A DNA stretch of 64,000 nucleotides from an uncultured Calothrix sp. (GTDB taxonomy: Bacteria > Cyanobacteriota > Cyanobacteriia > Cyanobacteriales > Nostocaceae). The position numbers and the translations under genes were made by a program. The DNA lies in the NCBI GenBank assembly GCA_937973965.1, contig CALJJQ010000066.1, positions 1 through 64,000 on the forward strand, given 5' to 3'. How positions within the stretch are numbered: position 1 is the first letter of the stretch; the number at the start of each line of letters is the position of its first letter. Shown here piece by piece: positions 18,422-26,854 of this stretch. The notes beneath the pieces are model-generated. The model was given only the letters and a program-made list of their open reading frames with translations. It did no database searches and was not told where the DNA came from.

Positions 18422-20740
18422 ATGACACCGGAAATAAAAATGACACCGGAAAAAATTATCTTAGATGGCAAAACCTTCGTTCCCGCAGAGCAACTACCTA
18501 TTCCTGAATGGCCTTGTGTCATCAGCGAAAAACCCCAACCTACCCTGACGATCAAAGATGATGATTTATTTTTAGTCACGGATACATTAGGTAATATTGC
18601 TGGATGTTCCCTCGATAACGGCAATCCCAGCTTGGGTTTATTTTGCTCGGATACCCGCTTTCTCAATCGTCTCGAATTGCAAATTGACGGACACTCACCA
18701 GTATTACTTAGCAGTACCGCAGACCGAGGTTTTGCCCTATCTGTTTTGTGTACTAATCCTCGGGTTGAAGACCGTTTACGAGCAGATACGGTGGGAATTC
18801 GTCGCGAATTAGTCCTCAATGGCGCTCTATTTGAAGAATTAGAAATATCTAACTATAGTACAACCACTGTTAGTTTTGAAATTACAATTAGCTTTGATGG
18901 GGATTTTGCCGATTTATTTGAGGTACGGGGACACGAACGGAGTCAACGGGGACGCTTACTGCGAGCGATTGAACCATCCTTAAATTTAGAACCCCTATTG
19001 GAACAAAACGGTAATGGGGACGGTCACAGTTACGACGGGTTATACCTACATACCCATCCACCGGACAATGAAGCTGATAAGCAACTAATTCTTGCCTACC
19101 AAGGATTAGATGGGATGGTGATGGAATCACGGATTCAATTCCAACACCGTCAACCGGATTGTTTTAAAGGATACACGGCGATTTGGCGGTTGGAATTAGC
19201 TTCCCATGAAACCCAAAAACTGGGTTATCGCATCAATCTGTTAACCAATAATAAACCCAGTTCTACCGTCAGTGCAGCAACTACCCTCTCCCAAGCAAAA
19301 GCCGCAGAATCGATGGAGGAGCAACACTGGGTGCAACAAATTACCCGGATTCGCGCGGATAAAAGTATTTTTAACCGGATTATTGAACGCGCAGAACAGG
19401 ATATGTATTTGCTGCGGCAATCCTTTGGTAAGCGCAAAACCGTATCTGCTGGTGTACCCTGGTTTTCAACTCTGTTTGGTCGGGATGCATTAATTACCGC
19501 CTCCCAAACCCTAATGTTAAACCCGCAAATCGGTAAGGAAACCCTATTTTTACTCGCTGCCTATCAAGGTAAAAATTACGACGAGTGGCGAGAGGAAGAA
19601 CCGGGAAAAATCCTCCACGAAATTCGCTTAGGGGAATTGGCTCGGTGTAAAGAGATACCCCACACTCCCTACTACGGGACAGTGGATGCCACTCCTTTGT
19701 GGTTAATGCTATATGCTAATTATTATGCCTGGACCCATGATAGTGAAACCCTAGAACAACTGTGGGATAATGCCTGTTCGGCGATGGATTGGATTGACCG
19801 CAACATGAAGGATACAGGTTATCTCTCCTATCATCGGAAATCAAAGTTAGGGTTAGCCAACCAAGGCTGGAAGGATTCGGGAGACTGTATCGTTAATCGC
19901 AAGGGTGAGTTAGCGACTGGTCCGATTAGTCTATGTGAAGTGCAGGCATATGTTTACACTGCGAAGTTGCGTTTAGCAGAAATTGCTAGGATGAAGAAGC
20001 GTATCGATTTGGCTGACCGTTGGCAAGATGAAGCTCGTCAGTTAAAAACCAGGTTTAACCGCGATTTTTGGATGGAAGACCAGGATTTTTGCGCTTTAGC
20101 TCTTGATGGTGATGGCAATCAGGTAGATAGTATTACTTCTAACCCTGGTCACTGTCTGCAATTAGGTATTTTTACGCCGGAACGGGCCTACAGCGTAGCC
20201 GAAAGATTACGGGCACCGGATTTATTCAACGGATGGGGTATTCGCACCCTCAGTAGCCTTTCACCTGCCTATAATCCAATGGGATACCATATCGGCTCCG
20301 TCTGGCCCCATGATAACGCAATTATTGCGATGGGATTGCGATCGCTCGGTTTAATTGACCAAGCTTTAGAATTGTTCCAAGGTTTATTTGATATGACCAG
20401 TCTCCAACCCTATCAACGCCCCCCAGAATTATTTTGCGGTTACGAACGCAATGGAGAGGACGCACCAGTCCAATACCCAGTTGCTTGTTCTCCTCAAGCT
20501 TGGGCTACTGGAAGTATTTTCCAGCTTTTACAAATGGTGGTGAATTTAGTTCCCGATGCGCCGAATAACTGTTTACGGATTATCGATCCAGCCTTACCAG
20601 AATCAATTAATCAACTGTCTATCCACAATTTACGCGTCGGACCAACAATTCTTGACCTCGAATTTGAACGTTCCGGTAATACCACTGCTTGCCGTGTTGC
20701 CAAAAAACGCGGCAATTTGCGGGTCGTGATTGAAGCGTGA
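18422..20740 (+). CDS. Glycogen-debranching-type amylo-alpha-1,6-glucosidase
   Basis: A 772-residue protein with a glycogen-debranching N-terminal beta domain (about residues 35-250, with DTLGN and FCSDTRFLNRLE) and a C-terminal alpha/alpha barrel (about 310-760). The barrel carries the acidic motifs WFSTLFGRDA, GWKDSGD and GSVWPHDNA. The family hydrolyses alpha-1,6 branch points or related glucosidic bonds. A second possible start is ATG 18440. The GT4 genes upstream and glk in the window fit glycogen or oligosaccharide turnover. The exact substrate is not proven: related enzymes act on other glucosides. Confidence 0.85.
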   Translation: MTPEIKMTPEKIILDGKTFVPAEQLPIPEWPCVISEKPQPTLTIKDDDLFLVTDTLGNIAGCSLDNGNPSLGLFCSDTRFLNRLELQIDGHSPVLLSSTADRGFALSVLCTNPRVEDRLRADTVGIRRELVLNGALFEELEISNYSTTTVSFEITISFDGDFADLFEVRGHERSQRGRLLRAIEPSLNLEPLLEQNGNGDGHSYDGLYLHTHPPDNEADKQLILAYQGLDGMVMESRIQFQHRQPDCFKGYTAIWRLELASHETQKLGYRINLLTNNKPSSTVSAATTLSQAKAAESMEEQHWVQQITRIRADKSIFNRIIERAEQDMYLLRQSFGKRKTVSAGVPWFSTLFGRDALITASQTLMLNPQIGKETLFLLAAYQGKNYDEWREEEPGKILHEIRLGELARCKEIPHTPYYGTVDATPLWLMLYANYYAWTHDSETLEQLWDNACSAMDWIDRNMKDTGYLSYHRKSKLGLANQGWKDSGDCIVNRKGELATGPISLCEVQAYVYTAKLRLAEIARMKKRIDLADRWQDEARQLKTRFNRDFWMEDQDFCALALDGDGNQVDSITSNPGHCLQLGIFTPERAYSVAERLRAPDLFNGWGIRTLSSLSPAYNPMGYHIGSVWPHDNAIIAMGLRSLGLIDQALELFQGLFDMTSLQPYQRPPELFCGYERNGEDAPVQYPVACSPQAWATGSIFQLLQMVVNLVPDAPNNCLRIIDPALPESINQLSIHNLRVGPTILDLEFERSGNTTACRVAKKRGNLRVVIEA

Positions 20741-20741
20741 T

Positions 20742-20777
20742 CCGATTTTGGATTTTGGATTTTGGATTTTGGATTTT
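20742..20777. repeat. Heptamer tandem repeat after the glycosidase gene
   Basis: About four copies of ATTTTGG (complement of the CCAAAAT heptamer) begin a few bases after the glycosidase stop codon. Confidence 0.75.
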
Positions 20778-20895
20778 TAATTTCAGCTAACACCCCATAG
20801 ATAAATTTAGGAGCTTGAAATCATGGATCTACCCATTTTTGGCATTGAAATCAAAAACCTGAAACCCATATAAATCAATTTACGAATTACGTTAA

Positions 20896-21207
20896 TTAAC
20901 CTTCTTCCCGTTTTTCACTATGATAACTGGGAGAAGACTCATACAACGCATCTAACTGTTGACGTGCATCTTCTACATTCACCGAACGCATCACTAATAA
21001 CGGCTCACGAATCACGTTTCCCATTTCATCTAGTAATTCTGGGTGGGGTACGTTAACCCGTCGCGATGCTGGATACCCGCTACCTGGTGTCGTCCTTGTC
21101 CGCGCTGGTTCCTGTTCAAAACCAAACATGATTAAATTCCGAATCAAATTAGCCACGGCAATGACAGCTAATATGGTAAAAGCCGATATATAAAGTAGGT
21201 GTAGCAT
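20896..21207 (-). CDS. DUF2973 family small membrane protein
   Basis: This 103-residue protein begins with a single membrane helix (about residues 3-25, HLLYISAFTILAVIAVANLI), followed by a polar tail with conserved HPELLDEMGNV. It matches the cyanobacterial DUF2973 family, of unknown function. A DUF2605 gene lies 286 bases upstream on the same strand, the arrangement seen in other cyanobacteria, so the two probably act together at the membrane. Confidence 0.8.
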   Translation of the reverse strand: MLHLLYISAFTILAVIAVANLIRNLIMFGFEQEPARTRTTPGSGYPASRRVNVPHPELLDEMGNVIREPLLVMRSVNVEDARQQLDALYESSPSYHSEKREEG

Positions 21208-21493
21208 TGGGTTCCTCCAAAAGCCGCAGTGTTGGTTAAAGTCTTTAGGTCAGTATTTTTGAGTTATCAGCAAAGCTAAAACTGTAATCTAATCTGGTGA
21301 AAGCTGCTGTGGAAAAGCAACAATCAACCTCAATTTGTATTTAAAAATTTTTGATCCCCTGTATCAAGGGTCGAGCCAATCAACACAAATAGGGGGAAAA
21401 ATTAGATTCTTTTAACATTTCCATTCTATCGGATTCATTTTCCTCTGTTCAAGAGAATTTACTCCAACCTTCACAATCAATAACATCAATCAA

Positions 21494-21811
21494 CTAAGCT
21501 TGCGTTTGGGAACGATGGCGAATTGCTACACCCCAACACTCATGCACAAGGCGATGCCACGGCATTACTGTTTCTAGGTCAATCCCCACTTTTCCATCTG
21601 CAACTGCAAATAGCATTTTCGCAGTGCTTACTTCCGCTTGCGCTTGCTTTACCCTTGTTAATAGGTCGGCTTGCTCTTCATCGCTCATAAAACTTAACCT
21701 TTCGGTTTCCAATAGGTTTTGCGATCGCCCAAACCAATACTGAAAATCCTCTAACAACGGTGACAATACGCTTTTCAGTAACTCTGACTCTGGTAAGTTT
21801 GCATCTGGCAT
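21494..21811 (-). CDS. DUF2605 family protein
   Basis: A 105-residue soluble, helical protein with LLKSVLSPLLEDFQYWFGRS near the start and MPWHRLVHECWG near the end. This matches the cyanobacterial family DUF2605, of unknown function. It lies directly upstream of the DUF2973 gene with the same orientation. No catalytic motif is visible. Confidence 0.8.
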   Translation of the reverse strand: MPDANLPESELLKSVLSPLLEDFQYWFGRSQNLLETERLSFMSDEEQADLLTRVKQAQAEVSTAKMLFAVADGKVGIDLETVMPWHRLVHECWGVAIRHRSQTQA

Positions 21812-22261
21812 ATTTCCAAAAGGATACTTCTTAATATCCGATAATTTTTAACTTTGTTCACAAATCTTAACTTACTTTTTCGGTTTTGATACCAATTACC
21901 TTGAAAAAAGTGTATTCGAGTATACAAAATATTATAATCAGGTTAAAAAGATTTTGGATAGAGGTATTTATCAATTGCTTGCATAATCAAGTTTAGGGGT
22001 AAGAGGGGGAGAGAAGTGGTATTCAGAAATTAGGAGTGCAAGGAAACTCTCATAATCTTAACTTTCTGTGGGATGAAAAATGAGACAACAGGGGTTGGTG
22101 GTAGGCAAAGATTCCCATGAAAAATTTACATTTTGGGGGAATCCGACGAGGTAGAATGGGGTGTGTAGTTTTTATGACAAAGTAGTAAGCGTAAACAAAC
22201 AGATACAGTTGTTCTGTTTGTTTATGTTTTTGAGAGTTCAGTGAAAAGAGTGAATTAGAAA
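21812..22261. other. Intergenic region between divergent genes
   Basis: 450 bases of A+T-rich DNA with no supported gene. It should contain the promoters of the leftward DUF2605 gene and the rightward acetyltransferase gene. Confidence 0.5.
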
Positions 22262-22750
22262 TTGAGTGAACAACTAATACCTGGGTATAATCTGCGTTGC
22301 GGTTCAACTTCAGAGCGATCGCTGTTGGTAAAATTCATGCAGCAAACGTATCAAGATATTTTTCCAGGTCTCACATTTTCTCACTTAAGGGAAACAGTTG
22401 ACTACTACCTATCGGAAGATACTCCCATCTGGTGGGTAGATTGGGTTGACAATCCAGAACCAGTTCCATCCCCAGTTGGTTGTTTATGGATGGGGAATGC
22501 AATTGATCAACTAACAGGTAAGAGACACACCCATATATTTTTGTTGTACGTAGCTCCAGACCATCGTCGTCAAGGGATTGGTACAGCCTTGATGGAGTTT
22601 GCACAAAAGTGGTCAAAAGGTCGTGGAGACCATCAGATAGGTTTGCAGGTATTTTTATCTAATCAGCCAGCATTGGATATGTACAGAAAGCTTGGGTTTC
22701 AAACTCAATCCTTGTGGATGGTTAAGTCTTTGGATGATGGGGAGACTTAG
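22262..22750 (+). CDS. GNAT family N-acetyltransferase
   Basis: A 162-residue acetyl-CoA-dependent acyltransferase. The acetyl-CoA loop appears as VAPDHRRQGIGTAL (about residues 99-112), preceded by the IFLLYV strand, and the C-terminal motif is NQPALDMYRKLGF. The substrate is unknown. The start is TTG at 22262; no in-frame ATG lies upstream of the conserved region, and the ribosome site is weak. The TAG stop overlaps the end of the truncated vapC on the other strand. Confidence 0.85.
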   Translation: MSEQLIPGYNLRCGSTSERSLLVKFMQQTYQDIFPGLTFSHLRETVDYYLSEDTPIWWVDWVDNPEPVPSPVGCLWMGNAIDQLTGKRHTHIFLLYVAPDHRRQGIGTALMEFAQKWSKGRGDHQIGLQVFLSNQPALDMYRKLGFQTQSLWMVKSLDDGET

Positions 22751-22962
22751 GGATTTTGGATTTTGGAATGTTCGAGGAAAGGTATTAATTCCGCATTTCT
22801 CACAAAACGCGAAATCAGTCCACTTACTATTTCGTAATAGGTAATAATGCTAGTATTAATTTTGTTATATTCCTGAATATATGCATTAAATTTCTCAACG
22901 ACTAGGGGTTGGTTGCGGGAAAATAATGATAAAATATTTGTATCAACTAAGGCTGGTTTCAT
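22747..22962 (-). pseudogene. Truncated VapC-type PIN-domain toxin
   Basis: The frame begins with MKPALVDTNILSLF, the PIN-domain start with its first catalytic aspartate (D7 in VDTN), and continues through TSIITYYEIVSGL with the next conserved acidic residue. It stops after 71 codons; family members have about 130. The last residues (KIQNP) are encoded by a heptamer CCAAAAT-type repeat, so the 3' half, including the remaining catalytic acids, was replaced or deleted. The ATG overlaps the end of the antitoxin frame, as in intact operons. Confidence 0.8.
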
Positions 22963-23206
22963 TATTTCTTCTTGCCGCAAAAGCCTGTTGACGACGAGTA
23001 ATGATTTTCTCGCTGAAATCAGAAAATATTTCGTTAGGCATATCGTCCCAACAGCCTGCAAACTGCATAATCTGTTCGCGTGTGTTTTGAGAGGCTTCGA
23101 CACCGACTCGAAAATAATGGATAAAATTATATACTTATTCCAGTTTTTCTTCAGGAATGAGATTAATTTCAGTTAGAAGTTTGGTACGCAAATTTGATGG
23201 TTTCAT
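22943..23206 (-). pseudogene. VapB-type antitoxin gene with an internal stop
   Basis: Starting at ATG 23206 the frame reads MKPSNLRTKLLTEI, then IPEEKLE followed by TAA at 23137-23135, and continues in the same frame with VYNFIHYFRVG, TREQIMQFAGCWDDM and ITRRQQAF to a TGA at 22945. The whole resembles short antitoxins found upstream of PIN toxins in cyanobacteria (DUF2281-like start). One base change (TAA from GAA, AAA or CAA) would restore 87 codons. With its truncated toxin partner it forms a decayed toxin-antitoxin pair. Confidence 0.75.
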
Positions 23207-23629
23207 ATTTTTCTCGTAGGATGTTGCGTGTCAGCTTATCTTGATTTGAGTTGAATGAGCATCACAGTTGTATTTGATAGTGTATGAGCGCACCAGTTTT
23301 CCCTAGGAATCACCTCACATCCATTGAATTTATTTCGCTTGATACAGAGGAAATGGGGAACAGGTAGAGACGGGACATGTCGCTTCTTTAGGGAGTGTTT
23401 GGTTGTGTCCCAAAGACATGGGGACTATTAAGAAAATCGCAATGGGTATTCCTTCATCCCATTTCACTCAAATTTTGATACATTTTTCCCCTGCTCCTCC
23501 TCAGGTATCAACTCCAAATCAAAACGGCATCACTCCAGATTTTGATATTTGGTGAACCATTGATATAAACGCCGATGATGCCGCTATATTTACAGTTAAT
23601 AAAAATAAACATAACGTCAAGCGGGATAC
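23207..23629. other. Intergenic stretch with repeats
   Basis: Holds a degenerate palindrome (about 23364-23387) and the TTGGTTGTGTCC dispersed repeat (23397-23487). The promoter of the BASS transporter gene should lie near the right end. No gene is seen. Confidence 0.5.
23397..23487. repeat. Dispersed repeat (TTGGTTGTGTCC family), copy 2
   Basis: Partner of 17856-17925, same orientation, with about 20 additional bases between the ACATGGGGACTA and CATTTCACTC blocks. Confidence 0.6.
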
Positions 23630-24520
23630 ATGGAAACATCTTTTTTCACGGCGGTTTTTTTACCGATTGCCTTAGCGATTATCATGCTGGGAATGGGTTT
23701 ATCGTTGATTCCAGAGGATTTTGTGCGGGTGGTCAAATATCCGAAAGCGGTAGCGGTGGGGTTAGGGAGTCAATTAGTGTTGTTACCGTTAATTGGATTT
23801 GTGATCGCCAAAATAGTTCCTATGCCCAATTTTATCGCTACTGGGTTGGTGATTTTGGCCTTGTGTCCGAGTGGTGTTTCCTCGAATCTAATTACCTATT
23901 TTGCCAAAGGGGATGTGGCTTTGTCGGTGACACTAACAGCCTTTAGTAGTGCGATTACAGTGGTGACAATCCCTATTTTTGCTAACTTAGCGCTGCAACA
24001 TTTTATCGGTCAAACCGCCGCGATCGCATTACCCATTGGTACAACCATGTTACAAATATTTGTGGTGACATTACTACCAATTGCCTTGGGAATGTTGATT
24101 AAGCAACTGTTTCCAGAACTAGCGCGCAGACTGGAAAAAGTCAGTGGGAAAATCGCGATCGCTTTTTTGTTTGTAATTATCACAACCTTAATTATTCGAG
24201 AATGGAGCCGTTTACCAGACTTTATTGCTCAAGTAGGGATTGGGGTTGTATTACTGAATATATTGGCAATGGTGGTGGGATTTTATTTCGGAAAGGTATT
24301 GAATTTAAGTCTTCCCCAGCAGATTTGTATTGCGATTGAGGTTGGTTTTCAAAACGGAACGCTGGCGATCGCAGTGACGGCAGGATTGTTAAATAACCCT
24401 GACATGGCAATTCCAGCAGCTATTTATAGTCTTTTTATGTATATTACCGGTTTTGCCGCCATCCATTACGGACGGAAACAAGCTGATTTACAGCTTTCTG
24501 GAGATTCGTTTGTGAAGTAG
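23630..24520 (+). CDS. Bile acid:sodium symporter (BASS) family transporter
   Basis: This 296-residue integral membrane protein has about nine or ten helices and matches the BASS family. LCPSGVSSNLITYFAKGD (about 84-101) is the conserved segment that lines the sodium sites, and the second half carries IEVGFQNGTLAIAV. Cyanobacterial members import organic anions such as pyruvate or 2-oxoacids with sodium, but SbtA-type bicarbonate carriers are a different family. The substrate is not predictable. The gene stands alone. Confidence 0.85.
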   Translation: METSFFTAVFLPIALAIIMLGMGLSLIPEDFVRVVKYPKAVAVGLGSQLVLLPLIGFVIAKIVPMPNFIATGLVILALCPSGVSSNLITYFAKGDVALSVTLTAFSSAITVVTIPIFANLALQHFIGQTAAIALPIGTTMLQIFVVTLLPIALGMLIKQLFPELARRLEKVSGKIAIAFLFVIITTLIIREWSRLPDFIAQVGIGVVLLNILAMVVGFYFGKVLNLSLPQQICIAIEVGFQNGTLAIAVTAGLLNNPDMAIPAAIYSLFMYITGFAAIHYGRKQADLQLSGDSFVK

Positions 24521-24594
24521 GGAGTAGGGAGTGGTGAGTAGGGAATAGTGTACCTGGATTTCTCACAAAACCCTAAAACTCACGGGGAGTAGGG

Positions 24595-24620
24595 AGAGAC
24601 GTGAGATATCGCGTCTGTAC
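24595..24620. repeat. Dispersed palindrome copy, imperfect
   Basis: AGAGACGTGAGATATCGCGTCTGT, an imperfect member of the palindrome family. A fragment of the TTTCTCAC element (24554-24585) lies just left of it, and CCAAAAT heptamers follow at about 24656-24685. Confidence 0.6.
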
Positions 24621-24780
24621 GGGAGTAGGCAATAGTGTAGACGCACAAGCAGTAGTCCAAAATCCAAAATCTAAAATCCAAAATCCCCCGACTGTCACAA
24701 TTGAGCCGTGCAAAAACCCAAACTGTGGGATTATATTAAATTTGCAGTCTGTAGTCTGAATCCACATTGGGAATCTGCAC

Positions 24781-25452
24781 ATGAGTCAAATAGTCTGGAT
24801 TGCTCGACACGCAAACCGTTTAGATTTTGTCAATCCGGATTGGTTTCTAACAGCCAAACGTCGTTACGATCCACCCTTATCAGAAGATGGCTTTGAACAA
24901 GCACAACAACTGGCAAATCATTTAAAATCTGAGAAAATCCATCATATTTTTGCATCACCATTTTTGCGGACAATACAAACTGCCAATGCGATCGCTGAAG
25001 TTTTAAATTTACCCATATACTTAGAAACCGGTTTGAGCGAGTGGTTAAATCCTGATTGGATGGACGAAGAACCCGAACGTCATCCCCTTGACGAGTTGGT
25101 CGAACTTTATCCGCGAATTGATGCAAGTTATACACCCCGGATTGCTGCCAAATATCCCGAAACTCGTGAACAGGTGCGAGCTCGTTCGGGACAGACTGCT
25201 CGCTGTTTAGTCACAGAATTTGCTCCAGAGAATATTTTATTTGTTGCTCATGGTGCATCGGTTCAGGGTGCAGCAATGGGTTTAGCTGGGGAAGCAGCTG
25301 ACACGGGTGAAAAAATTCGTTTATGTGCCTTATTTAAGTTAGTACGTAATAGCTGCTTGAAAACTCCAGCCAAACCTACGGAATGGGAAATTGAACTCAA
25401 AGGGGATACTTCCCACCTGGATCGAGTGGAAGAAGTAGTACGGTTACATTAA
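24781..25452 (+). CDS. Histidine phosphatase superfamily protein
   Basis: A 223-residue protein of the phosphoglycerate mutase-like branch. The catalytic ARHANR motif (H10 would be phosphorylated) replaces the usual RHG. The second motif SPFLRTIQTA (about 59-68) and the late histidine in FVAHGASVQG (about 160) complete the active site. It is most likely a phosphatase on a small phosphorylated metabolite; the substrate is unknown. It lies 166 bases upstream of glk, so co-expression with sugar phosphorylation is possible. Confidence 0.85.
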   Translation: MSQIVWIARHANRLDFVNPDWFLTAKRRYDPPLSEDGFEQAQQLANHLKSEKIHHIFASPFLRTIQTANAIAEVLNLPIYLETGLSEWLNPDWMDEEPERHPLDELVELYPRIDASYTPRIAAKYPETREQVRARSGQTARCLVTEFAPENILFVAHGASVQGAAMGLAGEAADTGEKIRLCALFKLVRNSCLKTPAKPTEWEIELKGDTSHLDRVEEVVRLH

Positions 25453-25584
25453 ATCTTGAGAAATGCAGATCAAGCTCTAACGTCAGTTCTGGTTAAGGCA
25501 ATTTGATGTTCTTTCCACAAGATACTAGGGGTTGCAGTCAAGCTTAGCATGGTCATTTGAACTGATTCCGAACTCAGATTAACT

Positions 25585-25618
25585 AATCCAAAATCTAAAA
25601 TCTAAAATCTAAAATCCC
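25585..25618 (+). repeat. Heptamer repeat directly before the glk start codon
   Basis: About four heptamers (CCAAAAT, then CTAAAAT variants) end against the ATG at 25619. There is no purine-rich ribosome site between repeat and start codon. Confidence 0.8.
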
Positions 25619-26644
25619 ATGACTGTTTTATTAGCTGGAGATATTGGTGGTACAAAAACGATTTTGCGTCTAGTGGACGCGTCGCAAATGCCACTGCTAA
25701 AAAATATACACGAACAGGTATATCGTAGTGCTGATTTTGTTGATTTGGTACCGATGGTTCAAGACTTTTTAAGTCAAACTAGTTGTGACCATCCCCAAAA
25801 AGCCTGTTTTGGGATTGCAGGTCCAGTTGTGAATAATACTGCCAAACTCACTAATTTGGTGTGGTTTCTGGAAACAGAACGTTTACAAACCGAATTAAAC
25901 ATTCCCCAAGTAACTTTAATTAATGACTTTGCAGCTGTTGGATACGGGATTTTGGGTTTAGAAAGCAGTGATATTCATACTTTGCAAGCAGGGGAACCCA
26001 AATTAGATGCACCCATTGCCATTATTGGCGCAGGTACGGGATTAGGACAGGGATTTTTAATTAAACAGGGTGAATATTATTACGTTTATCCTTCCGAGGG
26101 GGGTCACGCTGACTTTGCACCCCGGAACGAACTGGAATTCCAACTATTAAAGTACTTGTTAGATAAACATGACATTCAGAGGGTTTCAGTCGAGCGGGTA
26201 GTATCTGGACAGGGGATAGTATCGATTTATCAATTTTTACGCGATCGCAAAATCGTCGCAGAATCACCAGAAATTGGTCAAGCCATCAGGAATTGGGAAC
26301 AACAAGCCGGACAATCGGAAAAAAGCATCGATCCAGGTGCAATCATCGGTCAAGCAGCCCTAGCAGGAAGCGATCGCTTGTGTGAAAAAGCAATGCAAAT
26401 CTTTGTAGAAGCCTATGGAGCCGAAGCAGGGAATTTAGCCCTCAAATTACTTCCCTATGGGGGATTATACATTGCTGGGGGAATTGCGCCAAAAATTTTA
26501 CCCCTGATGCAAAAAAGCAGCTTTATGATTGCTTTTACCCAAAAAGGACGAATGCGCAGTCTGCTGGAGGAAATACCCGTCCACATGATTTTAAACCAAC
26601 AGGTAGGGTTAATTGGGGCTGCAATTTGTGCATCTCGACTCTAG
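25619..26644 (+). CDS. glk: Glucokinase
   Basis: A 341-residue ATP-dependent glucokinase of the bacterial Glk family, which makes glucose 6-phosphate. The phosphate loop AGDIGGTKT is at residues 6-14, the catalytic aspartate in LINDFAAVGYG (about 101-111), the second phosphate motif in GAGTGLGQGF (about 140) and the sugar-site PSEGGHADF at about 158-166. Length and order match the family. The start ATG abuts a heptamer repeat rather than a ribosome site, so translation may be repeat-influenced or leaderless-like. Confidence 0.93.
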   Translation: MTVLLAGDIGGTKTILRLVDASQMPLLKNIHEQVYRSADFVDLVPMVQDFLSQTSCDHPQKACFGIAGPVVNNTAKLTNLVWFLETERLQTELNIPQVTLINDFAAVGYGILGLESSDIHTLQAGEPKLDAPIAIIGAGTGLGQGFLIKQGEYYYVYPSEGGHADFAPRNELEFQLLKYLLDKHDIQRVSVERVVSGQGIVSIYQFLRDRKIVAESPEIGQAIRNWEQQAGQSEKSIDPGAIIGQAALAGSDRLCEKAMQIFVEAYGAEAGNLALKLLPYGGLYIAGGIAPKILPLMQKSSFMIAFTQKGRMRSLLEEIPVHMILNQQVGLIGAAICASRL

Positions 26645-26696
26645 TAGTATCCATTCTGCTTGGATTTGGTCATAATTAAAGAATTAGTATTAATCT

Positions 26697-26786
26697 AGGA
26701 CTTACGCACTGATGACGATAAAACAAGACTTGGGATTGCTTCCTCACGTCGCCATGACGTAGCCGTGTCGTGATTGCGTAAGTCCT
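26697..26786. mobile_element. MITE with AGGACTTACGCA ends, copy 1
   Basis: A 90-base element with perfect 12-base inverted ends AGGACTTACGCA and TGCGTAAGTCCT. A related 91-base copy lies at 38113-38203. No coding capacity. It lies between glk and ctpA and does not disrupt either. Confidence 0.8.
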
Positions 26787-26854
26787 GTGATTATCAGAAC
26801 ATCGTCAATATTCCTCTTATATCTGGTTGAAAATAAAATTAAACAATAGGGTTT

